Source: JALCRY01 sp050946575 (GTDB taxonomy: Bacteria > Bacillota > Clostridia > Peptostreptococcales > Anaerovoracaceae). Taken from it: a stretch of 64,000 nucleotides of DNA. The stretch is from NCBI GenBank assembly GCA_050946575.1, contig JBMNVB010000001.1, positions 194,318-258,317 of the forward strand, given 5' to 3'. The notes beneath the pieces were generated by a model. The model was not told the DNA's origin, searched no databases, and worked only from the letters and a program-made list of their open reading frames with translations. A program made the translations under genes and the position numbers. Below, one piece after another: positions 50,163 to 57,923 of the stretch. Positions within the stretch are counted from its first letter, which is position 1, and each line of letters starts with the position of its first letter.

Positions 50163-51265
50163 AATCTTCCTTCCTTCGCCATTACGTCGAGCAGCGTTAT
50201 CGCCGCCGCCGCTTCGCAGACGGGCACGGCCCTTACGGCAATGCACGGATCGTGCCGCCCTTTTATTTCGAGTTTTGCCGGTTCCATGGACGCGAGGTCT
50301 ACAGATTCCTGCTCACGCGCGATCGACGGAGTCGGCTTGAACGCGACGCGGAAAACGACCGGCATGCCGTCTGTGATCCCGCCGAGTATACCGCCCGCGT
50401 TGTTCGTTTTAGTCAGGATCCGTCCGCCGTCCGCTGTGAACGGGTCGTTGTTTTCGGATCCGCGCATTGATGCGGCCCGGAATCCCGCTCCGAACTCCAC
50501 GCCCTTTACGGCCGGGATGCCGAACAGCACCGGCGCCATCGCGGACTCGAGTCCGTCGTACATCGGTCCGCCGATCCCGGCCGGGCAGCCGGTCACGAAG
50601 ACTCCGACCGTGCCGCCTACGGAATCGAGATCCGCCGCGGCACGGGAAATCTCATCTTTCATTTTTTCGCCGGCCGCGTCGTCGAACACCGGGAAATCCT
50701 TTCGCGCGGCCGCGCCGTAGTCGAACGGCGTCCCGGGAAGGCCGGTGTACGCTTCGGGCGGGACATTGTCATGCGCCGCTCCGACGGAGCTGATGTGGCC
50801 GAAGACCCCGATCCCCTGCCGTTCGAGCAGCTGCAGCGCTATCCCTCCGGCAATGCACAGGGGCGCTGTCATTCGTCCCGAAAACGGTCCGCCGCCGGAC
50901 ATGTTCACGCGCCCGCCGTATTTGACAGCGGCGGTGTAGTCCGCGTGTCCCGGACGCGGTATCCCTGCCGTTCTGCTGTAGTCCGCCGGATGCGCGTCTC
51001 TGTTTCTTATTATTATCTTCAGCGGATCCTCGGATACGACCTCGGGGATGTCAGGCTCCTTCCTTTTCGTCGCGAACCTGCTCCGCCCCGGCGCGCGCCT
51101 CTGCATGAACGCGTTCAGTCTGTCCATATCGATCCCGTTCATGACGCCGCGCGGCAGCCCCTCTATCACGCACCCTATCTCCGGCTCATGCGAACCGCCG
51201 AACACGGTGACGCGTATCTTCTCTCCGAACGAAGACTTTACTGTTATTTTTTCGCTGTCAGTCAT
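50159..51265 (-). CDS. aroC: chorismate synthase
   Basis: A 368-residue FMN-dependent enzyme making chorismate from EPSP. Recognisable blocks are FGGSHEPEIGCVIEGLP, KRKEPDIPEVVSE, RPGHADYTAAVKYG, SGGGPFSGRMTAPL and GRHDPCIAVRAVPV, the last close to the C-terminus. The start overlaps the end of aroA by eight bases. Confidence 0.94.
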   Translation of the reverse strand: MTDSEKITVKSSFGEKIRVTVFGGSHEPEIGCVIEGLPRGVMNGIDMDRLNAFMQRRAPGRSRFATKRKEPDIPEVVSEDPLKIIIRNRDAHPADYSRTAGIPRPGHADYTAAVKYGGRVNMSGGGPFSGRMTAPLCIAGGIALQLLERQGIGVFGHISSVGAAHDNVPPEAYTGLPGTPFDYGAAARKDFPVFDDAAGEKMKDEISRAAADLDSVGGTVGVFVTGCPAGIGGPMYDGLESAMAPVLFGIPAVKGVEFGAGFRAASMRGSENNDPFTADGGRILTKTNNAGGILGGITDGMPVVFRVAFKPTPSIAREQESVDLASMEPAKLEIKGRHDPCIAVRAVPVCEAAAAITLLDVMAKEGRL

Positions 51266-52481
51266 TCTGCCCTCCGGTGATGTTCCCCTTCAGACGCCTG
51301 AAGTCGGTGAAGAACCGCGGGTACGATTTCGCCGCGGCTTCGGCGCCGTGTATCGTGACGGGCCCCGACGCGACAGTCGCGGCCACGGCGCACGCCATCA
51401 CGATGCGGTGGTCATTGAAGCCGCTAACTTCCCCGCCCTGTATTTTTCCTCCGCGGATGCGGATGCCGTCCGGCGTTTCTCTCGCATCAATGCCGAGCGC
51501 CGTGAGGTTTTCGGTCATTGCTGCGAGCCGGTCGCTTTCCTTTATCCTCAGCCTCGAGGCGTTAGTTATCTTTCTCACTCCGGGAGTTGCCGCCATCAGG
51601 ACGGCGAGCACCGGCACGAGGTCAGGGATATCGCTCGCGTCCACTTTTTTCAGGTCTCTGAATCTGCTCAGTATCTTTACGATCCGCCGGTCGCCCTGCT
51701 TCGATCTCATATCGAGGCCGCTGACTCCGACGTCGCTCCCGAGGTAATCGGCCGCGAGCCAGAAAGCGGCGTTCGACCAGTCGCCCTCCGCTTTCACGAT
51801 CCCGGTGTGTCCGTACCCTGTGTCCGGGACGGTGTAGACGCCGCCGGAAACACCGACTCTGACGCCTGCCTTTTCCATGACGTCGAGCGTCATGTCGACA
51901 TACCCCGACGATTCGAGTTCTGTCGTGAGCCTGATCGTTCCTCCGCCGCACAGCGGGAGCGCGAGCAGGAGCCCCGTGATATACTGTGAGCTTACATTCC
52001 CGGGGAGTTCGAATTCTCCTCCGGTCATATGCCCGCTCACGGTCACGATCCCGCGGGCGGATCCGTCCCCGTCCGTGTCAGGCTCCGATATATTCACCCC
52101 GTGCGCGCTCATCTGCCCTGTCAGGATGTCCACCGGCCTTTCCGGCAGCCGGCCGTGTCCGGTGAACGTCGCCGTCAGTCCTAGCGCCGACACGACGGGG
52201 AGAAGGAATCTCAGCGTCGAGCCGGACTCCCCGCAGTCGAGTATCAATGCGCTGCCGTCCGCAGCAGCTTCCTTTATTTTCTCACAGCAGTCCTTCGTCG
52301 CTCTGATGTCCAGAGACGATTCGTCCGGTTCGAACCGGGCAGAGCCGCCCGCGTCCTCACCGGACCTGATGTCTGCGATATCGGCCAGAGTCTCCGCGAT
52401 CAGAATGCGGTGAGTCTGGGATTTTGAAGGGATCGCCTCGAGATTGCCGGCAAGCGGCCCGGGCGCGATCGTGATATCCAT
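51258..52481 (-). CDS. aroA: 3-phosphoshikimate 1-carboxyvinyltransferase (EPSP synthase)
   Basis: A 407-residue inside-out alpha/beta barrel enzyme joining shikimate 3-phosphate and PEP. IPSKSQTHRILIAETLA is the N-terminal shikimate-phosphate site, CGESGSTLRFLLPV the PEP-site loop (GESGST in place of GNAGTA), and RIKESDRLAAM the C-terminal active-site block. The loop variant lies in the region that determines glyphosate sensitivity class, which I cannot assign. Thirteen bases after aroB. Confidence 0.93.
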   Translation of the reverse strand: MDITIAPGPLAGNLEAIPSKSQTHRILIAETLADIADIRSGEDAGGSARFEPDESSLDIRATKDCCEKIKEAAADGSALILDCGESGSTLRFLLPVVSALGLTATFTGHGRLPERPVDILTGQMSAHGVNISEPDTDGDGSARGIVTVSGHMTGGEFELPGNVSSQYITGLLLALPLCGGGTIRLTTELESSGYVDMTLDVMEKAGVRVGVSGGVYTVPDTGYGHTGIVKAEGDWSNAAFWLAADYLGSDVGVSGLDMRSKQGDRRIVKILSRFRDLKKVDASDIPDLVPVLAVLMAATPGVRKITNASRLRIKESDRLAAMTENLTALGIDARETPDGIRIRGGKIQGGEVSGFNDHRIVMACAVAATVASGPVTIHGAEAAAKSYPRFFTDFRRLKGNITGGQND

Positions 52482-52493
52482 ATTGTTTCCTTT

Positions 52494-53555
52494 CTACAGT
52501 CCCGCCTTAAAGAAGTCGACAAGTTCTTCCTGCGGTATGTCCATGAGAGCGCATTCTCCGATCTCAAGCGGTATCACGACGGTGATAGTCCCGCCGCGGC
52601 GCTTCTTGTCCGTGGAAGCGGCGGCCGCGAGTTCCTCGGCGCTGTACGGGCACTCCATGTTATATCCGTATCTGAGAAGAAATGTCTTGATTTTCGAATA
52701 GCAGTCCTCGCGCGACCACTCTTTCACGAGCGCTGCCTTCGACGCTATCAGCATGCCCGTCGCGACGGCGCTGCCGTGGCTCACGCTGAAATCGCTGAGC
52801 CGCTCTATTGCGTGCCCTGCGGTGTGTCCGAAATTCAGCAGCTGCCGCAGCCCGCTTTCGTATTCGTCCTGCTCCACGATGCCCGCTTTCACATGTATGG
52901 ATCCCGTAACGAGCCTCATGACGAATTCGCTGAACGGCGGTTCGTCCGCCGACAGGATATATTCGAACAGGGACGCGTCCGCGATCATTCCTGATTTAGC
53001 GGCTTCCGCGAGACCGTCCATGAAAATGTCGTGAGTGAGAGACTCGGCCGTCTTCGGATCGTAGATCACGAGCGACGGCTGGTGGAACACGCCGGCGAGA
53101 TTCTTGCCGGCCGTGAGATTTACCGCAGTCTTTCCGCCTACGGATGAATCGACTGCGGCGAGCAGCGTCGTCGGCACCTGGATGAATTTTATGCCGCGCA
53201 TATATGTGCCGGCCGCGAACCCGGTGAGGTCGCCGATCACGCCGCCGCCGAGCGCGACGAGCATGTCGGAACGCGTGAAACCGTTGTCCGCGAGATATTC
53301 GAGCAGCGTATCAAGGCACCCCATCGTCTTGGTCATTTCGCCTTCGGGGAACGTTATCTTGAATACGTCGAATCCGCATTCTGAAAATGAATCCGCTACA
53401 GTATCGTTAAAAAGGTCATGAGTCGTCTTGTCCGTGACGATACACACTTTACATACGTCCGTGACTTCAAACGCCAGCGTTCCGGCCTGCGAGAGCGCGC
53501 CGCTCTCGATGATCACATCGTACGGCGCGGATGTGTTTATCCGTATTCTTTCCAT
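52494..53555 (-). CDS. aroB: 3-dehydroquinate synthase
   Basis: A 353-residue NAD- and zinc-dependent enzyme. PEGEMTKTM, GGGVIGDLTGFAAGTYMRG (cited in part), QVPTTLLAAVDSSVGGKTAVN and NFGHTAGHAIE give the NAD site, the substrate site and zinc-binding histidines. The C-terminus has the KKRRGGTITVVIP block. Second catalytic step of the pathway, placed third in the operon. Confidence 0.94.
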   Translation of the reverse strand: MERIRINTSAPYDVIIESGALSQAGTLAFEVTDVCKVCIVTDKTTHDLFNDTVADSFSECGFDVFKITFPEGEMTKTMGCLDTLLEYLADNGFTRSDMLVALGGGVIGDLTGFAAGTYMRGIKFIQVPTTLLAAVDSSVGGKTAVNLTAGKNLAGVFHQPSLVIYDPKTAESLTHDIFMDGLAEAAKSGMIADASLFEYILSADEPPFSEFVMRLVTGSIHVKAGIVEQDEYESGLRQLLNFGHTAGHAIERLSDFSVSHGSAVATGMLIASKAALVKEWSREDCYSKIKTFLLRYGYNMECPYSAEELAAAASTDKKRRGGTITVVIPLEIGECALMDIPQEELVDFFKAGL

Positions 53556-53614
53556 AATTCCTCCCGGTCATGCGGCATCGATGCGGCCGTCCGGCCGGGG
53601 CGCCCCGGCTTTTT

Positions 53615-54457
53615 CTAGAACTCGCGCTTGTCGATCTCCGTCTTCAGCTCACGCCCTTCGCGGAGCAGTTCGCACAGCCCCTGCTCGTCATTGCGCTTTA
53701 TGGCTTCGCTGTACTGTTTCAGATTGTCGATCAGCATGTCGATCTCGCCGGCCAGGTATTCGCCGTTCTCGATGAACAGCTCCGCCCACATGACCTCATT
53801 CATATTCGCGACGCGCGTCATATCGTCGTAGCTGCCGCCGGTGAATCCGTGATTCTCCCGCGCGGTCGGACTTTTTATGAACGCGCTCGAAAGTACATGC
53901 GGAAGCTGGGAAGTGTACGCGATTATACGGTCGTGCTTATCCGGCTCGCATATCTCGAGATTCGTGAACCCGATATCCTTCATGAGCCTGTCGGCGCGGT
54001 CCGCTATCTCTATCGGCGTCCCGGTCATCGGGAGCATGATCACCGACGCATTGCTGAACATCGACTTCTTCGAATATCTGAATCCGCCGTGCTCTGTCCC
54101 GGCCATCGGATGGACTCCGATGAACCAGAAGCCTTCCTCCTGCGCGATGGGTACGATCCCGTCCCACACGCACTGCTTGACTCCGCATGTGTCCATTATA
54201 ACAGAACCCTTTTTAAATTCGTGCCGGTGTTTCTCGACGAATGCTATCGTATCGCGCGGGTACAGCGCGACGATCACGAGGTCGCACATAGGGATGCGCT
54301 CCTCCGTCAGTTCGTCCTCGACTGCTCCGAGCAGTATCGCTTCACGCAGGACCGTCTGATTCGTATCAAAGCCGTAGACCACATGGTCGTCGAGGCTGTT
54401 CATCGCCTTCGCCATGGACCCGCCGATAAGGCCGAGCCCGATAACACCGATCATCAT
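53615..54457 (-). CDS. tyrA: prephenate dehydrogenase
   Basis: A 280-residue NAD(P)-dependent dehydrogenase for tyrosine synthesis. GLGLIGGSMAKAM is the Rossmann motif, GVHPMAGTEHGGF contains the catalytic His region, and AYTSQLPHVLSSAF the second conserved block. No ACT domain follows, so feedback control is not built in; the upstream attenuator probably supplies Tyr control. AAGGAGG lies before the ATG. Confidence 0.93.
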   Translation of the reverse strand: MMIGVIGLGLIGGSMAKAMNSLDDHVVYGFDTNQTVLREAILLGAVEDELTEERIPMCDLVIVALYPRDTIAFVEKHRHEFKKGSVIMDTCGVKQCVWDGIVPIAQEEGFWFIGVHPMAGTEHGGFRYSKKSMFSNASVIMLPMTGTPIEIADRADRLMKDIGFTNLEICEPDKHDRIIAYTSQLPHVLSSAFIKSPTARENHGFTGGSYDDMTRVANMNEVMWAELFIENGEYLAGEIDMLIDNLKQYSEAIKRNDEQGLCELLREGRELKTEIDKREF

Positions 54458-54526
54458 TTTTGAGTTCCTCCTTATATTTTACCATCAATGCGCGCGGGCG
54501 CAGTATTTTTCGTGTTATTTTACCGT

Positions 54527-55597
54527 TTATTTAACCGCGAATTCAGGGACCTGGGGTTCCGGCACCTGCGGCACCACGCTGTTTTTGAACGCGAACGGCC
54601 TGATTTTGTTCACTGCGTCCGCGACTTCCCTGAACTGAGCCGGTCTGAGCGACTGCTGTCCGTCGCACAGAGCGTGCTCCGGATCGTTGTGCACTTCGAT
54701 GATCAGCCCGTCCGCTCCGGCCGCGACCGACGCCATCGCCATCGGCATCACCAGGCTCGCAACGCCCGTCGCGTGAGACGGATCCACGATGACCGGGAGA
54801 TGCGTCTTTTCCTTCAGCACCGCGATCGCGGAAATGTCCAGCGTGTTTCTCGTAACGGTCTCGAATGTCCTTATGCCTCTCTCGCACAGGATCACGTTTT
54901 CGTTCCCGCCGGCCATGATGTATTCGGCGCTCATGAGCAGTTCCTCTATGGTGCTCGACATGCCGCGCTTCAGCAGGATCGGCTTGTCAACATGGCCGAG
55001 CTCCTTCAGCAGCTCGAAGTTCTGCATGTTCCTCGCTCCGACCTGGATTATATCCACATCTTCGAACAGGTCGAGCTGCGATGCGTCCATGAGCTCCGTC
55101 ACGATCGGGAGCCCTGTCGCCTTCTTGGCCTTCGACAGGTATTCGAGTCCCTTCTCGCGCAGTCCCTGGAAAGAGTACGGTGATGTCCTCGGCTTGAACG
55201 CGCCGCCGCGGAGCAGCCCCGCGCCCGCCTCTTTCACTGCCTTGGCGATCCCGGTGATCTGTTCTTCGGTCTCAACTGAGCAGGGGCCCGCTATCATCTG
55301 GAAATTGCCGCCGCCGATCTTCACTTCGTTTTCGCCTTCGCCGACTGTGATAACAGTGTCTACAGGGTGGTATTTCCTGTTCGCGTTTTTGTAAGGCTCC
55401 TGGACGCGCATGACCTTCTGCACGATGTCAAGCGCTTCGATCAGCTCGATGTCTATCTGCGAAGTGTCGCCGATCAGCCCGAGTATCGTCCTGTTCACGC
55501 CGCGGCTGTAATGGATGTCGAGTCCCATGCTCTTCAGCCACGATACCAGATTCTTCAGTTGTTTTTCTTCCGGATTTTCATGTAGTACGATAATCAT
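54527..55597 (-). CDS. aroF: 3-deoxy-7-phosphoheptulonate synthase (type I beta)
   Basis: The 356-residue DAHP synthase carries an N-terminal ferredoxin-like regulatory domain (1-75, MIIVLHENPEEKQLKNLVSW) as in the Thermotoga enzyme, and a catalytic barrel with AGPCSVETEEQ, LRGGAFKPRTSPYSFQGL, QVGARNMQNF and VDPSHATG. This is the committed step of aromatic synthesis and the first gene of the operon. AGGAGGAAAG precedes the ATG. Transcription is probably governed by the Tyr/Phe attenuator at 55630-55778. Confidence 0.95.
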   Translation of the reverse strand: MIIVLHENPEEKQLKNLVSWLKSMGLDIHYSRGVNRTILGLIGDTSQIDIELIEALDIVQKVMRVQEPYKNANRKYHPVDTVITVGEGENEVKIGGGNFQMIAGPCSVETEEQITGIAKAVKEAGAGLLRGGAFKPRTSPYSFQGLREKGLEYLSKAKKATGLPIVTELMDASQLDLFEDVDIIQVGARNMQNFELLKELGHVDKPILLKRGMSSTIEELLMSAEYIMAGGNENVILCERGIRTFETVTRNTLDISAIAVLKEKTHLPVIVDPSHATGVASLVMPMAMASVAAGADGLIIEVHNDPEHALCDGQQSLRPAQFREVADAVNKIRPFAFKNSVVPQVPEPQVPEFAVK

Positions 55598-55629
55598 TTC
55601 ACTTTCCTCCTGCGTTGATGCTGTAAACG

Positions 55630-55661
55630 AAAAAAACCGCCGGCATGAGTCCGCCTGCGGT
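55630..55661 (-). terminator. attenuator terminator in the aroF leader
   Basis: On the minus strand ACCGCAGGC (55661-55653) pairs with GCCGGCGGT (55644-55636) with one mismatch, loop of eight, then seven Ts, 32 bp before the aroF ATG. The 5' arm is part of TTACCG (55663-55658), which can instead pair with CGGTAA (55723-55718) inside the end of the leader peptide gene; ATGAGT (55716-55711) can pair with the terminator loop. A separate hairpin CGGCGC/GCGCCG sits at 55676-55690. Confidence 0.75.
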
Positions 55662-55712
55662 AATTGTTCATGATCCGGCGCATAGCGCCGTACTTTTAAC
55701 AGCAGTGCAAAC

Positions 55713-55778
55713 TCATCTTACCGGGACGCGGTAAAAATAATAGTAAGCGTATCCTGCTGTGAGTACTGCGATATGCAT
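55713..55778 (-). CDS. Tyr/Phe-rich leader peptide of the aro operon
   Basis: A 21-codon frame (ATG at 55778, TGA at 55715-55713). Residues 10-16 read YAYYYFY: five Tyr and one Phe in seven codons. A GAGAAAGGA ribosome binding site lies about 9 bp upstream and a promoter just before that. Position between promoter and terminator, and the residues that match the operon's end products, are what is expected of a stalling leader peptide. Too short for standard gene finders. Confidence 0.78.
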   Translation of the reverse strand: MHIAVLTAGYAYYYFYRVPVR

Positions 55779-55813
55779 CGAAATAATCCTTTCTCGATTT
55801 GATGTTGTTTACA

Positions 55814-55842
55814 AATATAACACCGGCGCCGGAAATTGTAAA
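55814..55842 (-). promoter_or_regulatory. aro operon promoter
   Basis: Minus strand: TTTACA (55842-55837), 17-bp spacer, TATATT (55819-55814), 35 bp before the leader-peptide ATG. The spacer contains CCGGCGCCGG, a 10-bp palindrome. Confidence 0.75.
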
Positions 55843-55886
55843 GCGTAAATTCGAAAAAGTTCCGCGGGAGGGGCCCGGCGCCGGAT

Positions 55887-55915
55887 TTGTTTCCTCCGCC
55901 GGAATGGTGTAGTAT
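55887..55915 (+). promoter_or_regulatory. promoter of the 70-residue orphan gene
   Basis: TTGTTT (55887-55892), 17-bp spacer, TAGTAT (55910-55915), 23 bp before the ATG. Divergent from the aro operon promoter, with about 45 bp between the two -35 boxes. Confidence 0.5.
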
Positions 55916-55938
55916 TAAGGGGCAAGGAGGTAAAGGAT

Positions 55939-56151
55939 ATGAAAAATAACAATGCAGTAAGGATCGCATCACCTGCGGTGCAGACGGACTTCGAGCGCCT
56001 TGAGACGCCGGCGAGGTTCACTGTGGAACGCGGAGAGAAGACGGGCGTCATCACGGCTCCCGGAGAGGCGTGGGTCGCGGAGACAGACCGCGTGATGCTT
56101 ACTCACGGAAAGATGAAAATAAGGGTGTGGGAGCAGGCCGCATCGAAATAA
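55939..56151 (+). CDS. small soluble protein of unknown function
   Basis: A 70-residue protein I do not recognise: MKNNNAVRIASPAVQTDFER, then a strand-rich middle (ARFTVERGEKTGVITAPGEAW) and an amphipathic basic end (cited in parts). No membrane segment, no signal peptide, no cysteines. Support for it being real comes from the strong AAGGAGGT before the ATG, an upstream promoter and codon use like its neighbours. It lies between the divergent aro promoter and panE, 45 bp before panE. Confidence 0.6.
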   Translation: MKNNNAVRIASPAVQTDFERLETPARFTVERGEKTGVITAPGEAWVAETDRVMLTHGKMKIRVWEQAASK

Positions 56152-56196
56152 TCTTCGGACGGCTGTACTGATGCATCAATGCGGGGAGGCTGCGAT

Positions 56197-57126
56197 ATGA
56201 AGATCGCGATTATTGGCACCGGGGCCATGGGCATGGCGTTCGGGAATATGCTGGCGCGCGAAGGCGAGGACGTGCTGATGATATCGGCGTCGAGAAAGAG
56301 CTCGGCGGACAGCATTAATGAAAACGGGATCACGATGACCGACGATCTCGGCGAGCATCATGCGCGCGTGCGCGCGGCGCTCGCGGGGACGGTACGGGAA
56401 AAGCGCGACCTGCTCGTATTGTTCACAAAAGCGTACGGCACGGGAGAAGTCCTGGAAAAATGCACTGACATGATCGGGCCGGACACGTATATCATGACGC
56501 TGCAGAACGGGCTCGGAAATGTGGAGCTCGCGGCGCAGTACGTGCCGAAAAGCCGGATCATCTGCGGCGTGGTCACGACCGCGGCGGAAACGACCGGCCC
56601 GGGACAGGTGCGGTCGCGCCTCGACAGGCACGGCCAGATATATATGGCGGACGGGAAGTACGATCCGTTCCTTGAAGAGGTCTCGGAAGTATTCACGAGA
56701 AGCGGCGTGACGCTGGAGATAAACGAGAATATCGAAGGCGCGATCTGGGGCAAGCTGGCAATCAATGCGTCGTTCAATCCCGTAACGGCGCTTTGCCGCG
56801 TGTCGCAGGATAAGCTGCTCGAGGTGCCGGGAGCCGTTGAGCTCATCACCGGCATCATGGATGAAGTCATCTCGTTCGCGTCGTCGCAGGGGGTCAGCGT
56901 CGACCGGGAAAAGTATATCGGCCGCGCGAAGACGATAATGTCGACGCACAGGGGACATTATCCGTCTATGGCGCAGGACGTGATGCGGGGCCGGCCGACT
57001 GAGATCGAGAACATCAGCGGCGAGATACTGAGACGCGCGCATGACGCGGGGTTCCCGATGCCGAAGACAGAAACCGTATACACCCTTATGAAGATCATGG
57101 AAAAAGGCATCGGCGCGGATGACTGA
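56197..57126 (+). CDS. panE: 2-dehydropantoate 2-reductase (ketopantoate reductase family)
   Basis: A 309-residue NADPH enzyme of the ApbA/PanE family, used in pantothenate synthesis. MKIAIIGTGAMGMAFGNMLA gives the Rossmann site, LFTKAYGT and LQNGLGN the next blocks, and KLAINASFNPVTALC contains the catalytic Lys and Asn region. No other pan gene is nearby, so another 2-ketoacid substrate is possible. GGGGAGG precedes the ATG at 56197, overlapping a GCATCAATGC motif. Confidence 0.85.
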   Translation: MKIAIIGTGAMGMAFGNMLAREGEDVLMISASRKSSADSINENGITMTDDLGEHHARVRAALAGTVREKRDLLVLFTKAYGTGEVLEKCTDMIGPDTYIMTLQNGLGNVELAAQYVPKSRIICGVVTTAAETTGPGQVRSRLDRHGQIYMADGKYDPFLEEVSEVFTRSGVTLEINENIEGAIWGKLAINASFNPVTALCRVSQDKLLEVPGAVELITGIMDEVISFASSQGVSVDREKYIGRAKTIMSTHRGHYPSMAQDVMRGRPTEIENISGEILRRAHDAGFPMPKTETVYTLMKIMEKGIGADD

Positions 57127-57156
57127 TCCGGACTGTAAGCTGCTGAAATGGATCTG

Positions 57157-57228
57157 CCTGCCATTACGATTCGTAATGGCAGGCATTATTATTTACCGTT
57201 TTACTTATCGTCCGTTTAGCGTTATATT
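57157..57228 (+). promoter_or_regulatory. control cassette of small membrane protein 3
   Basis: Dyad CCTGCCATTACGA / TCGTAATGGCAGG (57157-57183, symmetric apart from the centre), TTTTAC (57199-57204), 18-bp spacer, TATATT (57223-57228), 66 bp to the ATG. The core half-sites GCCATTACG and CGTAATGGC match the cassette at 42639 exactly. The 5'UTR again starts TTGCAAGAAGGAAAGAGACA. Confidence 0.8.
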
Positions 57229-57294
57229 ACAATTGCAAGAAGGAAAGAGACAGATGAAAAATCAAATCATGTCAAACGGAAGGAGGAAAGAATC

Positions 57295-57555
57295 ATGGAA
57301 GCAAGAGTAAGCAGAAGGAATTATTTTGAGAATCAGGCAGCTGTAGAAAACAAAGTGTCGGAAAAGGGAAGACTGAATATCGGAGCGTTCGTTTCGTTCG
57401 TATCGGTCCTGCTGGCATCGATCTCGCTGGCGGTCGTGGGAACTCCCGCAGCTGTAGGAGCTTATCTGGTACTGGCTATAGTTTCGGCATTCTCGTTCGA
57501 ATTCTTCGTGGATCGTGAGATCAGGAACGCCGAAAAGAAAGAACTTAGTGAGTAA
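57295..57555 (+). CDS. small two-helix membrane protein, paralog 3
   Basis: An 86-residue, more distant paralog of the proteins at 28344 and 42774. Shared features: RN near the start, LNIGAFVSFVSVLLASISLAVV as helix 1 (about 29-50, cited in part), the turn GTPAAVGAY, helix 2 (about 56-70), and the sequence FFVDREIRN. The N-terminus differs (MEARVSRRNYFENQ). AAGGAGG precedes the ATG. It is a single-gene unit. Confidence 0.85.
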   Translation: MEARVSRRNYFENQAAVENKVSEKGRLNIGAFVSFVSVLLASISLAVVGTPAAVGAYLVLAIVSAFSFEFFVDREIRNAEKKELSE

Positions 57556-57612
57556 CCGAAGCAGTAAGAAATTATAGGAGTCAAAAATGACCGACATTGA
57601 TTATGCGAAATA

Positions 57613-57652
57613 AACTGCCGCATGTGCAGAAAGACATGTGCGGCGGTTTTTT
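57613..57652 (+). terminator. terminator of small membrane protein 3
   Basis: CTGCCGCATGT pairs with ACATGTGCGGCGG with a two-base bulge, followed by TTTTTT. The sequence is unlike the terminators of paralogs 1 and 2. Confidence 0.75.
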
Positions 57653-57722
57653 CATGTGTAAAAAAACATACGGGCAGCAATGCATTTTTTCAATATAACT
57701 CGCCCGCCCGCGTCCGATATGT

Positions 57723-57923
57723 TATAATTCTTGGTGCAGTAGTGAATACTTAGAGTAAACGCTGTCATGAGAGGGTCAGAGTTTTCTGCGGGTGTCATAT
57801 CGGCGGAGAGCATGGTCGTCAGCAATACGGCAGCCCGAACGGGCTGCGGGCAGGGATATATACCGCGGCCGGCATCGTCCGGCCGCGTTTGGATATTGAA
57901 GATGTGACTGAAAGGAAACCGGG
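57723..57923 (+). promoter_or_regulatory. hisD leader with extended -10 and two GC hairpins
   Basis: TGT-TATAAT (TATAAT 57723-57728) starts a leader of nearly 200 nt. It contains GCAGCCCG-AA-CGGGCTGC (57830-57847) and CGCGGCCGG-N6-CCGGCCGCG (57864-57887), the second followed by TTT. Between them is AGGGATATATACCGCGG, which recalls a T-box but lacks the UGGN bulge. No His-rich leader peptide is visible. I call it an unassigned regulatory leader. The preceding 57653-57722 holds nothing else. Confidence 0.45.

Noticed and set aside
57856..57872. T-box riboswitch before hisD
   Set aside because: The AGGG...ACCGCGG string lacks the UGGN tRNA-pairing bases and I could not identify a stem I with a His specifier; kept only as an unassigned leader.
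57767..57907. 46-codon frame in the hisD leader
   Set aside because: It has no histidine codons, no ribosome binding site, and covers the hairpins, so it is not a convincing leader peptide.
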